This document shows, one piece after another, positions 26,799-34,088 of a DNA stretch of 64,000 nucleotides. This DNA is from an uncultured Alphaproteobacteria bacterium (GTDB lineage: Bacteria > Pseudomonadota > Alphaproteobacteria > CAAHEQ01 > UBA3637). Every line of letters begins with the position of its first letter. The first letter of the stretch is position 1. The notes below the pieces were generated by a model that saw nothing but the letters and a program-made list of their open reading frames with translations, ran no database searches and was not told the DNA's origin. The stretch lies in contig CAKPYH010000001.1 of assembly GCA_934202735.1 (NCBI GenBank), positions 248,001 to 312,000 on the forward strand. The letters run 5' to 3'. The translations under genes and the position numbers were made by a program.

Positions 26799-26904
26799 GT
26801 TTCTGCTTCCTTTCCTGAAAAAAACGGGCGTTGGCCCCGACATGTGTCGGTTTTATCATAATGTCGGGGCGTTGTCAAATGTTTGTTGAAAAGGCAGAGT
26901 GTAT

Positions 26905-27906
26905 TTACACCAATCCGTTGGCACACAATTTGGCAAAAACCGGTTGCCGCAAATGCAGGGTGTCAATCAACTGCTCGGGCGTTTGGTCCAGGTGCAGATT
27001 TTGGGTCAAGACGTGCCCGTCCTTGATGGTTTTAACCGTTGCCCCGGGCATTTCCGACCGACCGATACAGGAGGATAAATACACAAAACACTCGTCATTG
27101 TCCCCCAGGTATTGCAACGCTAACCGCCGGGCATACAGGTTCAAAGTCAAGTCCGCTTTGCTGGCATCTTTTGTCCACGGGCTGCCCCCACCGATCGGAC
27201 AAGCGGTAGAGTAAAAATCACAGGCCAGCTTGCGTCCCGTAATCCCGCAATCGGCCACCGATGAGTGATACTGATATGCTCCCGTGCCGTTGACGATGAT
27301 TTGATCCGGTGTTGCTCCCAATGTTTGGCAAATAAACGTGTCCAAATTTTCGGGCTTTAACATAGGAACGGCGGCTATGGCCGTTTGAATGTGTCCGTCA
27401 TCGGCCAGGGTGATTTGTGTTTTAATATCCAGGCCCAAGTTTTCCGAGCTGCGCGCCCGGTTGTACAAGGCCCGATTCAGTCGCCGGGCCAACCCCAATT
27501 CCCGATTGATGAACCCTTCGCCCGGACAGGCATAGCCGACAAAGACACCCTGATCGCCCCAACCGTTTTGGACCACACCCCGATTGATGTCGCCCGATTG
27601 GCACCCGATTAAATTGACGACCTGCAACCGCCGTACGTTCAGGGCATACATGCCCCACAGGTCGGCATAGCGTTCGTCATAGCCGATATCGCGTACCGCA
27701 TCGGCCACAAATGTGTTCAGGGGAGTCAGGTCCACCCGTCCCCCGACTTCACCGCCTAAAATAACGGTGTTGTCTTTCACCATGACTTCCACCGCATAGT
27801 GGACGCGGGGATCTTGTTCAATCAATCTGTCTAAAATATAACTGGAAATATAATCGGCCGTTTTATCCGGATGGCCCAAGGAAACCGCTTCCGCAGTTTT
27901 TTGCAT
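26905..27906 (-). CDS. metK: S-adenosylmethionine synthetase, short divergent form
   Basis: Makes S-adenosylmethionine from ATP and methionine. 333 residues, clearly shorter than the usual 380-400. The start at 27906 follows AGGAG. Family motifs remain: SLGHPDKTADYIS at the N-terminus, GWGDQGVFVGY for the GDQG loop, GITGRKL, and GGGSPWTKDASKAD for the phosphate loop. The region before GITGRK reads HSSVAD where typical enzymes have HGPxGD. Most of the loss seems to be in the central domain. It may be the only SAM synthetase or a paralogue; that needs the whole genome. Confidence 0.85.
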   Translation of the reverse strand: MQKTAEAVSLGHPDKTADYISSYILDRLIEQDPRVHYAVEVMVKDNTVILGGEVGGRVDLTPLNTFVADAVRDIGYDERYADLWGMYALNVRRLQVVNLIGCQSGDINRGVVQNGWGDQGVFVGYACPGEGFINRELGLARRLNRALYNRARSSENLGLDIKTQITLADDGHIQTAIAAVPMLKPENLDTFICQTLGATPDQIIVNGTGAYQYHSSVADCGITGRKLACDFYSTACPIGGGSPWTKDASKADLTLNLYARRLALQYLGDNDECFVYLSSCIGRSEMPGATVKTIKDGHVLTQNLHLDQTPEQLIDTLHLRQPVFAKLCANGLV

Positions 27907-28075
27907 TTTCTTTCTCCTATTTAGTCCGCTATAGTGGGACAAGTTGGCTTAAATCCACATCACCCCGTCACCTGACGAAGTTAAAGGCATTGTATCACTC
28001 AATCCGGGCGTTGTCAATAAAAAAATGGATTGAGTAGGAAAAATAGGGGGCAAAACGCCGCCGCACAACGGATAT

Positions 28076-28104
28076 TTGACAAAAATCCCGGACGGGTGTA
28101 TAAT
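28076..28104 (+). promoter_or_regulatory. Consensus sigma70 promoter of the metallopeptidase gene
   Basis: TTGACA at 28076-28081, exactly 17 bases, then TATAAT at 28099-28104. Both hexamers are perfect. Transcript start is expected near 28111, giving a leader of only about 19 bases. Confidence 0.9.
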
Positions 28105-28129
28105 AAAAGAGTGATGGGAGGTGTTGCAA

Positions 28130-30085
28130 ATGGGGTTGAAAGACAAACTGAAACATGCGATTGCACCGGTGGCCGCGGCGGCAACGGTTGTTTTAACCCC
28201 CGGCATCCGGTCCGAAGAAATACCGAAGCCGCCGGTCTTTATCCCATCATGGCGGGGACTGGATATTTATGAGAACCTGTATCCGGAAGACGCAATCAAA
28301 GTTTCTGAAAACACACCGGAATCTGTATCCGGTCAAAATAATGTTGAACGGGTGGTATCACCGCAATCAAACATAAAAACAGGATGGGAAATAACCGGTG
28401 AGGGATGGATTGAATTTAAGAAGTTGTATCCGAAATTCATAGATATAATTGAACAGTGGAACAAAGATGTTGCGGGCATATCTTCGGTTTTTGAGCTGAG
28501 TCCGGAAGAGAAAAATACACCGGAATATCGTCGTTTTTTGTCGGAAAAACAAGAATTTGATGCCGGCAAACGTTCCAAACCACCCCGTGATGAGATGACT
28601 GAACGTAAAATTGATCAGGCGTTGGCGAACACACCGTTTCAGATTCAGGCGGAGTCTACGGATGAAAAGAAAGTCCTATACACCTACCTGCATGTTTTGA
28701 TGAACTCGGACATGGGAAAGGCGTGGACGGCCGAGGCCCAGAAGGTAGCCGATTCAAAGGGGAAAATTACATTAAAAACGGCAGCTTTGAGAAAAGGGGT
28801 AGGTGGACTAGTACAATCTGATTCCCCCAGAACAATTCAGGTTTCGCGAGATTTGTTTGATGCTACTGCAAAATATATTAAAAACGTAGAAGAAGGTGCG
28901 TCAATAAACTATGGAATGGTTGGTGTCATAGCCCATGAATTACAACATGTTTTAACGAAACATAAAGACCCACGCATGCGTTCATCTCTGGAAAAAGAGG
29001 CTCAAACTGATGTGATGGATGAATTGAATGCAAAAATCACTGACGTTGTTTTTTTGGCAGAACATGGCGGTGGTGATAGCTTATCAGATTTTTATCGGGA
29101 TGATAAGCATACCAGGATGCATCTTTTGAAATTAAACGAACAAGAGGCCGATACAGAAGCCCGCACAGCATTGGCTACACTTTTGTTGACGAATGCCAAA
29201 AATGGGGAAAATTTAGATCCTGAATTTAAGGATAGAATTAAAAGATGGAATAACCATTATAGAGATCAAGCAATTAGAAATGCTGGTTCCAAACAAATTA
29301 CGGATTTTCCCGAAGTCAGGGCTCAGGAAGAAAAATTGATGGATTATTTATGTGTTGCTGCCCGTGTTGACAAGGATAAAATATCGGCCGCTTTGAACCA
29401 GTTTTTCCCACAGAATAAAAAACAACCGCCCAAAGGCATGTCTGAAATGTTACAAAACGATCAAGATTGGGTTCAGCGGAGATTCCAAAAAGGGGCATCA
29501 GTTGTTATTACGCCGGGCAAAGTTGATGTTCTGTCGGGCAAAACAGTTGATGAGATACCGGCAACTTACTTATTGGTAGACGGCAAGTTATCCCGGGTGA
29601 GTTTTCGGTACAAAAAAAGGATGACACTTATACGATATGCGGATGGACGGAAAGTAAATGGAACCGAGGTATTTGCGAATGGCAACATCAGACAAACAAC
29701 CTTTGATGCCAATGAACAAAAAGTGGAAGAAAAATTGTTATCGTCTAAAACGGGAATGGTTACCATTACAAAGTATGATCCGCAAGGGGCACGAGCCTCG
29801 GAAACGTTAGAATATCCCGATGGTTCTAAAACAGAAACGTATTTTGATACGGCCGAAAAGCCCAAAACCGTCATAGAGACAAAAATGAATGGGAGTTTCA
29901 AACGGACGAATTTTGAAGACGGTTATATGGTCAGTATCCTGGAAAAAAGCAAAACGGGGCAGGTGGTGGCCAAGGACGCGCAGGGAAAAGTGATTCCTGC
30001 ATCCCAAGCAACGATGACGGATCCGGCCGAACAAAAACCAAAGGCTGGCTTGTTGACATTATTAAGAAATTCGGAAACACGGTAA
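28130..30085 (+). CDS. Putative zinc metallopeptidase with C-terminal MORN/YD-like repeats
   Basis: 651 residues, start at 28130 after GGGAGG. Residues 265-275 read VIAHELQHVL, a HExxH zinc site (H269, E270, H273). A downstream NEQEADTEAR (336-345) could give the third ligand, as in gluzincins. The N-terminus has a weak hydrophobic stretch (IAPVAAAATVVLTPG) but no clear signal peptidase site. Residues 450-640 consist of short Gly/Asp/Tyr-rich repeats (YADGRKVNGTEVF, TKYDPQGARASETLEYPDGS) like MORN or YD-type repeats. The gene is more AT-rich than its neighbours. Substrate and location are unknown; a secreted effector is one possibility. Confidence 0.7.
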   Translation: MGLKDKLKHAIAPVAAAATVVLTPGIRSEEIPKPPVFIPSWRGLDIYENLYPEDAIKVSENTPESVSGQNNVERVVSPQSNIKTGWEITGEGWIEFKKLYPKFIDIIEQWNKDVAGISSVFELSPEEKNTPEYRRFLSEKQEFDAGKRSKPPRDEMTERKIDQALANTPFQIQAESTDEKKVLYTYLHVLMNSDMGKAWTAEAQKVADSKGKITLKTAALRKGVGGLVQSDSPRTIQVSRDLFDATAKYIKNVEEGASINYGMVGVIAHELQHVLTKHKDPRMRSSLEKEAQTDVMDELNAKITDVVFLAEHGGGDSLSDFYRDDKHTRMHLLKLNEQEADTEARTALATLLLTNAKNGENLDPEFKDRIKRWNNHYRDQAIRNAGSKQITDFPEVRAQEEKLMDYLCVAARVDKDKISAALNQFFPQNKKQPPKGMSEMLQNDQDWVQRRFQKGASVVITPGKVDVLSGKTVDEIPATYLLVDGKLSRVSFRYKKRMTLIRYADGRKVNGTEVFANGNIRQTTFDANEQKVEEKLLSSKTGMVTITKYDPQGARASETLEYPDGSKTETYFDTAEKPKTVIETKMNGSFKRTNFEDGYMVSILEKSKTGQVVAKDAQGKVIPASQATMTDPAEQKPKAGLLTLLRNSETR

Positions 30086-30102
30086 TGGAATAGGAGAGAA
30101 AT

Positions 30103-30570
30103 ATGTTTGCCGTTTATGTTTGTGTGGTGATTTATGGGTTCCTGGTACTCATTGATTATAGTGTTTATCCAACGATTTTTGAATATGATAGGACCAGGGG
30201 GCAATGGGTAAGAAAAACCAGGCATTTTTGGCAGTTATCATACCGGGAAACAATTCTTTGTTATCATAAGGATGTTGAAAATGTGAGACTTAAATTTCGC
30301 CAATTGCATCCCCGTGTTGGCGGTTGGTGTTACTGTGTTGTGCTAGAATTAAAAAATGGACAAGAAGTTGTCCTTTTCCCCGATGGAATAAAGTTTAGAT
30401 GGTATGCTGATAGACTCATGTCTAAAATCAATCATTTTTTGCAGGGGTATGAGAATAAATTAGTCTTGCAAAATAGTGAGCCCGTGTGGTTTATAAGAAT
30501 ATTTTTGATAATGTTTGTTATGATCTTTATGATTACCATTGTATATCCCATTTACCGTTGGGGATGGTAA
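30103..30570 (+). CDS. Two-helix membrane protein, bPH-like middle
   Basis: 155 residues, 17 bases after the metallopeptidase gene with AGGAG before the ATG, so the two form an operon. One membrane helix spans about 2-20 and another about 125-148. The middle is a strand-rich domain (RHFWQLSYRETILCYHK ... LELKNGQEVVLFPDG ... MSKINHFL) resembling bacterial PH-like domains. AT-rich like its neighbour. It may be a partner or immunity-type protein for the peptidase, but nothing in the sequence proves that. Confidence 0.6.
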   Translation: MFAVYVCVVIYGFLVLIDYSVYPTIFEYDRTRGQWVRKTRHFWQLSYRETILCYHKDVENVRLKFRQLHPRVGGWCYCVVLELKNGQEVVLFPDGIKFRWYADRLMSKINHFLQGYENKLVLQNSEPVWFIRIFLIMFVMIFMITIVYPIYRWGW

Positions 30571-30760
30571 AACTTTTGTGTTATGAATGAAGCCTTTGTA
30601 TTATCTGGATCTTCGGGTCAAGCCCGAAGATGACAATAGGGGGAGATTTCCGGTGTGGCCCAAAGATAACAATTAAAAAACGCCCAGAAGATGATAAAGA
30701 ACAATAGGACCGAAAATGGCAGGGGGCGCGTGTCTGAAACCATCACCGATAATTTTTTTC
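30571..30760. repeat. Intergenic stretch with one repeat half
   Basis: Contains a partial cloverleaf unit (about 30603-30636, ending GAAGATGACA) and degraded GAAGATGA-type ends up to 30720. No gene seen. Confidence 0.55.
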
Positions 30761-30789
30761 TTGATTTCCAATCCGGGTGTTGCTACGAT
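30761..30789 (+). promoter_or_regulatory. Promoter of the flavodoxin remnant
   Basis: TTGATT at 30761-30766, a 17-base spacer and TACGAT at 30784-30789. Confidence 0.55.
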
Positions 30790-30812
30790 GACTCGTCGTG
30801 AAAGGAGCACAC

Positions 30813-30974
30813 ATGAAAAAACTATGGGCATCATTGATCGTTTTATTGACCGGTTTTACAACAACGGTACAGGGGGCAGATATGTCAAATAATAAAATCT
30901 TGGTCGCGTATTTTAGTGCTACGGGAACAACGGCGCAGGTGGCCGAAAAACGCGCAAATGCTCAAACTGAATGA
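30813..30974 (+). pseudogene. Truncated exported flavodoxin (N-terminal fragment)
   Basis: A 53-codon frame behind AAAGGAG. It encodes a signal peptide (MKKLWASLIVLLTGFTT) and then the flavodoxin opening NKILVAYFSATGTTAQVAEK, including the FMN phosphate-binding T-x-T-x-x-T-like loop, and stops after ANAQTE. Full flavodoxins of this kind need about 150 more residues; none follow in any frame before the RNA gene. Promoter and ribosome site are intact, so the break is probably recent. Confidence 0.7.
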
Positions 30975-30983
30975 CCTGTCAGC

Positions 30984-31011
30984 CCAAACAAAACACCGCC
31001 CGAAGGCGGTG
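30984..31011 (-). terminator. Terminator of the minus-strand RNA gene
   Basis: On the minus strand CACCGCC-TTCG-GGCGGTG, a 7-bp stem with UUCG tetraloop, followed by TTTTGTTT. Confidence 0.9.
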
Positions 31012-31194
31012 GGTGTTGTTAACTACGAATCTCATGAAAAGTAGCCCGGTTTATTCGAGCATGCCTTATATCGCCGGCACCCACCAAACGGTGAGATACC
31101 CACGTACAAAGAGACTTCCAATCAGACACAAGCCCCCTTGCCCATGAAATTCAGGGTTTGTACTCCCTTGTTAGAACTTGGGCTGTTCTAACGA
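30984..31194 (-). ncRNA. Structured small RNA gene, possibly 6S RNA
   Basis: Independent minus-strand unit of about 205-210 bases between a promoter (31200-31228) and a terminator with a UUCG tetraloop (30984-31011). Visible helices: GTTAGAAC/GTTCTAAC with a 7-base loop at the 5' end, AGTACAAA/TTTGTAC enclosing the first half, and GGTGGGTG/CACCCACC enclosing the second half. Size, stand-alone promoter and terminator fit 6S RNA; the GGAAGT...CTTTGTAC section is reminiscent of alphaproteobacterial 6S, but this is from memory. It is not tRNA, RNase P or SRP RNA by sequence. Confidence 0.5.
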
Positions 31195-31199
31195 AATCC

Positions 31200-31228
31200 A
31201 TTATATATGAAGAACGTTCAAAAAACAA
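31200..31228 (-). promoter_or_regulatory. Promoter of the minus-strand RNA gene
   Basis: On the minus strand TTGTTT (31228-31223), a 17-base spacer and TATAAT (31205-31200). Confidence 0.65.
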
Positions 31229-31342
31229 GCCCTATTTTGTTTTTGTTCCCATTAAAATTTTGTCGGTATCTGTTTCTGAATTGACGAAGAATGGCGGAAT
31301 ACAGGATACAAACATTGGGCTTTGAAAGGGGCCTTAAAATAC

Positions 31343-31374
31343 AAAAAAAGAGGAAATATATCTTTCCTCTTTTT
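31343..31374 (-). terminator. Terminator of tRNA-Ile(CAU)
   Basis: 11-bp stem AAAAGAGGAAA / TTTCCTCTTTT with loop TATATC directly after the tRNA. It is symmetrical enough to work in both directions. Confidence 0.85.
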
Positions 31375-31378
31375 ATTA

Positions 31379-31455
31379 TGGTGGGCCCGGTAGGACTTGA
31401 ACCCACGACCTATCCGTTATGAGCGGACAGCTCTAACCAACTGAGCTACAGGCCC
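31379..31455 (-). tRNA. tRNA-Ile with CAU anticodon (Ile2)
   Basis: 77 bases on the minus strand with encoded CCA. The acceptor GGGCCTG pairs with CGGGCCC. The D arm has AGCTCAGTTGGTTAGAGC, the anticodon loop is CTCATAA, and the T arm contains GGTTCAAGTCC. The CUCAUAA loop and body match tRNA-Ile2, whose C34 is changed to lysidine by TilS to read AUA, rather than an initiator or elongator Met tRNA. Confidence 0.93.
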
Positions 31456-31467
31456 CCAATGCAGGTC

Positions 31468-31496
31468 ATTATAACCGAATTGAAACCAAAAATCAA
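31468..31496 (-). promoter_or_regulatory. Promoter of tRNA-Ile(CAU)
   Basis: On the minus strand TTGATT (31496-31491), a 17-base spacer and a perfect TATAAT (31473-31468), 12 bases before the mature 5' end. Confidence 0.8.
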
Positions 31497-31580
31497 GCCT
31501 TTTTTGTGGAAATTGCCCGGATGACAGGTGGCCTTATGGTTTTGCGGCCCGAAATGATCAGATGTGTTCCGGTAAAAAAA

Positions 31581-31620
31581 GAATAAAAATAAAGGACTTA
31601 CACAAACCGGTAAGTCCTTG
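31581..31620 (-). terminator. Terminator of tRNA-Arg(ACG)
   Basis: 10-bp perfect stem AAGGACTTAC / GTAAGTCCTT (31593-31602 with 31611-31620). In the minus orientation it is followed by a T-rich tail. Confidence 0.88.
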
Positions 31621-31622
31621 AG

Positions 31623-31699
31623 TGGCGCGCCCGGCAGGATTCGAACTTACAACCTTCTGATCCGTAGTCAGATGCTCTATCCAATTGAGCTACGGGCGC
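31623..31699 (-). tRNA. tRNA-Arg with ACG anticodon
   Basis: 77 bases on the minus strand, CCA encoded. The acceptor GCGCCCG pairs with CGGGCGC. The D arm has AGCTCAATTGGATAGAGC, the anticodon stem-loop TCTGA-CTACGGA-TCAGA gives anticodon ACG (A34 normally deaminated to inosine by TadA), and the T arm has AGTTCGAATCC. Confidence 0.95.
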
Positions 31700-31711
31700 A
31701 TCATGGGAAGT

Positions 31712-31740
31712 ATACTACACTATTTTTTTTGAAAATGCAA
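31712..31740 (-). promoter_or_regulatory. Promoter of tRNA-Arg(ACG)
   Basis: On the minus strand TTGCAT (31740-31735), a 17-base spacer and TAGTAT (31717-31712), 12 bases before the mature 5' end. Confidence 0.6.
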
Positions 31741-31991
31741 GGGATTTTTTATTTTTTTTCAAAAATAGTTGATGATGGGCTTTTCCCCCCGGGGGGGATG
31801 GACAGAACTCCTGGCACTCACTCTTCCTTGTCATCTTCGGGTGGTTTTTATATTGTCATCTTCGGGCCCCACCGGAGATCCAGGCAAAAAAGTATAAAAA
31901 TGAATGGAGGCAAAAAGGACCTATTATTATAACAGAAATAAGACAAAAAACATGTATCTCTAAAAAAAGTGATGAAAAGTGCAAATAATGC
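31741..31991. repeat. Gene-free interval with partial repeat
   Basis: Holds a partial cloverleaf half near 31854-31884 (CATCTTCGGGCCCCACCGGAGATCCAGG-like; the family's loop is altered) and an AT-rich stretch. No gene recognised. Confidence 0.55.
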
Positions 31992-32020
31992 TTGCAGGTT
32001 CCAATTTTTTGTGCTATGGG
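31992..32020 (+). promoter_or_regulatory. Possible promoter of pilin gene 1, outside the inverted repeat
   Basis: TTGCAG, a 17-base spacer and TATGGG. A weak match. It lies upstream of the perfect inverted repeat, so it would stay with the left side if the inner segment inverted. Confidence 0.35.
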
Positions 32021-32083
32021 TACCTTTGTTGAATGGTTTTGACACATCTGATGCGGATTGAAAGCCGGAAGAAATGAGTGTAT

Positions 32084-32295
32084 CCGGAATCGTCATGGTA
32101 TCAGGGGATAAGTCAGAAATGTTCAAAAAAGTACAAATGTTAACATTAAAAGAAGGAATAAAAAAAATGAAAAATGTAAATGAATCCGGTCGTTCTATGG
32201 TAGAAATGTTGGGCGTGTTGGCCATTATCGGCGTGCTGTCCATCGGTGGTATCGCGGGCTATACCTTGGCCATGAACCGCTATCGTGCGAATGAA
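32084..32295 (+). repeat. Perfect 212-bp inverted repeat, left arm
   Basis: Identical, in reverse complement, to 32923-33134 as far as I can see. It covers 83 bases of leader, including the 12-bp palindrome AATGTTAACATT at 32136, the ribosome site and the first 43 codons of the pilin gene. Confidence 0.93.
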
Positions 32296-32571
32296 ATCTT
32301 GAACACGGCCTCTATCGTAGCCATTGAAGCCATCGCTCGTGGTGGTGCTCAGCCTTTAACGAATGCTGACTTGGACATTCAAGATCCGACAGGAACATCC
32401 GAGATTTCATCCACATCTGCCGGGGTGGTCACAATTACCTTTGATGCTGTGGGCAAAGGGGCCATTGCCGGATTGGTTGGTGATTTATCCGGTCGACGTG
32501 TCGTAGATGAATGTACTAAAGAGTCAGACAGTTGTCAGTTGAACATGCGGAACGATGTTCGGTCCAACTAA
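32167..32571 (+). CDS. Type IV pilin-like protein 1
   Basis: 134-residue prepilin. The leader MKNVNESG ends in Gly before RSMVEMLGVLAIIGVLSIGG; the Glu at mature position 5 and the hydrophobic helix are the class hallmarks for cleavage by PilD. The helix continues as GYTLAMNRYRANEI. The C-terminal ectodomain is strand-rich with two cysteines near the end (VVDECTKESDSCQL) that could form the pilin disulfide loop. The first 43 residues are identical to pilin 2, which is convergent at 32638-33051; the ectodomains differ. No pilus assembly ATPase or secretin is in the window. Confidence 0.87.
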   Translation: MKNVNESGRSMVEMLGVLAIIGVLSIGGIAGYTLAMNRYRANEILNTASIVAIEAIARGGAQPLTNADLDIQDPTGTSEISSTSAGVVTITFDAVGKGAIAGLVGDLSGRRVVDECTKESDSCQLNMRNDVRSN

Positions 32572-32590
32572 CACCCTGTGATAGGTACAA

Positions 32591-32618
32591 AAAATCCCCG
32601 TGGTTTCACGGGGATTTT
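32591..32618. terminator. Bidirectional terminator between the convergent pilin genes
   Basis: 12-bp perfect stem AAAATCCCCGTG / CACGGGGATTTT with loop GTTT. The A and T flanks make it usable from both sides. Confidence 0.92.
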
Positions 32619-32637
32619 CCTTATCCAAAAACGGAAA

Positions 32638-33051
32638 TTAGTTGGTTCCCGTCGCGTCAGCTGCTTTTGCTGCTTTACGCATGTCCAATTTGCATTCGCC
32701 TGCACCATCGCAACCTGTATCTTTACGATTGCCGGCCAAATCACCGATTAATTTACCAACAGATTCATAGCCAGTTGCAACTTGAATCGTTACAACACCG
32801 TCAGCATTAGATCCCACAGAAGTAATGCCAGCCGGCAGAGATAAACCGTCTAAAGCAGTTGAAGCAATCGCTTTATTTTGAGCAATGGCTTCAATAGCCA
32901 CCAAAGAAGCGGCTTGCAGGGCTTCATTCGCACGATAGCGGTTCATGGCCAAGGTATAGCCCGCGATACCACCGATGGACAGCACGCCGATAATGGCCAA
33001 CACGCCCAACATTTCTACCATAGAACGACCGGATTCATTTACATTTTTCAT
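32638..33051 (-). CDS. Type IV pilin-like protein 2
   Basis: 137-residue prepilin convergent with pilin 1. Leader, cleavage region and helix are identical (to RYRANEA). The ectodomain is different: DGLSLPAGITSV, DGVVTIQVATGYESVGKLIG, and a terminal cysteine pair in DTGCDGAGECKLDM followed by an Ala/Lys tail. The ATG at 33051 and its AAGGA site lie inside the inverted repeat. Both proteins share the pattern of two strands followed by a closing cysteine loop. Confidence 0.87.
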   Translation of the reverse strand: MKNVNESGRSMVEMLGVLAIIGVLSIGGIAGYTLAMNRYRANEALQAASLVAIEAIAQNKAIASTALDGLSLPAGITSVGSNADGVVTIQVATGYESVGKLIGDLAGNRKDTGCDGAGECKLDMRKAAKAADATGTN

Positions 33052-33134
33052 TTTTTTTATTCCTTCTTTTAATGTTAACATTTGTACTTTTTTGAACATT
33101 TCTGACTTATCCCCTGATACCATGACGATTCCGG
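32923..33134 (-). repeat. Perfect 212-bp inverted repeat, right arm
   Basis: Partner of 32084-32295. The identity ends at the same codon of both pilin genes (after ANE) and, outward, at CCGGAAT. No good promoter is visible outside this arm, where repeat DNA begins. Confidence 0.93.
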
Positions 33135-33169
33135 GGAACAATTCCGAAGATGACAAATTCTACTCATAC

Positions 33170-33431
33170 CTTGTTCAATTCCACCTAATTTCAAACGGCG
33201 GACAAAGGGTTGTCCTTGTTTTCAATAAGGTGAATGGCGAAGCATGAAAACTTGCCACCGGCAACTTTTTATTTGCGCAGTCCCGCGAAAGCGGGGGCCG
33301 AAGGCAACGCCGACAGGCGGCCCCGAACGGAGTGAGCGGGTAAGCGTAGCGCATAATCCAAAATGTTGGGTCCCGCAGGATTATAAGGATTTCTCTTTTC
33401 CTGGATCTCCGGGTCAAGCCCGAAGATGACA
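33170..33431 (+). repeat. Long dispersed repeat joined to a half cloverleaf unit
   Basis: Starts TTCCACCTAATTTCAAACGG, passes through GGCGAAGCATGAAAACTTGC and the CCGAAGGCAACGCCGACAGG segment, and ends with CTGGATCTCCGGG and AAGATGACA. It matches 17790-17985 plus a cloverleaf half, and the reverse of 49044-49310. No gene. Confidence 0.85.
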
Positions 33432-33516
33432 ATATAAAAAACGCCCGAAGATGACAAGGGAGAATGGGTGTGTGGGTCAAGACCGAAGATGACAGGGGGG
33501 AGTGTCAAAAAAATAC

Positions 33517-33545
33517 TTGCGGGAACAAAAGATGTGCTTTATAAT
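33517..33545 (+). promoter_or_regulatory. Promoter of the GIY-YIG gene
   Basis: TTGCGG at 33517-33522, a 17-base spacer and a perfect TATAAT at 33540-33545. The expected start of transcription, about 33551-33552, coincides with the ATG. Confidence 0.65.
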
Positions 33546-33551
33546 ATCTTT

Positions 33552-33842
33552 ATGAAAAATGGATATGTTTACATTTTAGCAAGCCATAAAAATGGTACAC
33601 TTTATGTGGGGACAACATCAAATTTACCTAAACGCGTGTGGGAACATAAACATCACGTCGTAGATGGATTTTCTAAAAGATATCAGACAACATTATTAGT
33701 TTATTATGAAGTTTTTGATATGATGCCTGATGCGATTGCCCGTGAAAAACAACTCAAAAAATGGAATAGAGCTTGGAAAATTGAGATGATTGAAAAAGTA
33801 AATCCAAATTGGGATGATTTATATGAAACTATTTGTTGTTAA
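33552..33842 (+). CDS. GIY-YIG nuclease-domain protein (YhbQ-like)
   Basis: 96-residue stand-alone GIY-YIG domain. YVYILASHKNGTLYVGTTSN contains the YVY...LYVG variant of the motif. The conserved Arg and His lie in LPKRVWEHKHH, and the Glu/Lys in IAREKQLKKWNRAWK. Such small proteins are common in bacteria as YhbQ-type putative structure-specific DNases. The gene stands alone amid cloverleaf repeats, is AT-rich compared with its neighbours, and lacks a ribosome site; the promoter suggests a leaderless mRNA. Confidence 0.87.
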   Translation: MKNGYVYILASHKNGTLYVGTTSNLPKRVWEHKHHVVDGFSKRYQTTLLVYYEVFDMMPDAIAREKQLKKWNRAWKIEMIEKVNPNWDDLYETICC

Positions 33843-33993
33843 AACGAAATCTTGTTATTCTGATAATGAAAAGATATGATTAAGTTTATCATTTTTAACA
33901 TATTTTAAGCATTGTCATTTTCACTTTTGTCCCCGATATATTCTTTTTTGTCATCTGTGAGCTTGACCACAGATGACAATTCTACTCATACCT
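33843..33993. other. Intergenic stretch before the repeat cluster
   Basis: AT-rich tail after the GIY-YIG gene plus a degraded repeat end (GACCACAGATGACAAT near 33966). No gene or clear signal seen. Confidence 0.5.
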
Positions 33994-34075
33994 TGTCATT
34001 CCCGTGAAAACGGGAATCCAGGATAAAAGAAATCTTTATATTCCCTGGATCTCCGGGTCAAGCCCGAAGATGACA
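33994..34075 (+). repeat. Cloverleaf repeat, 82 bp
   Basis: TGTCAT...ATGACA with arms CCCGTGAAAACGGG and CGGGTCAAGCCCG and central ATCCAGG...CCTGGAT pairing (7 bp with a short AT-rich loop). Confidence 0.88.
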
Positions 34076-34088
34076 ATTCTATAATCGT

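Noticed and set aside
31618..31932. 104-codon frame starting in tRNA-Arg
   Set aside because: It reads through the antisense of a clear tRNA and a repeat; a classic spurious frame.
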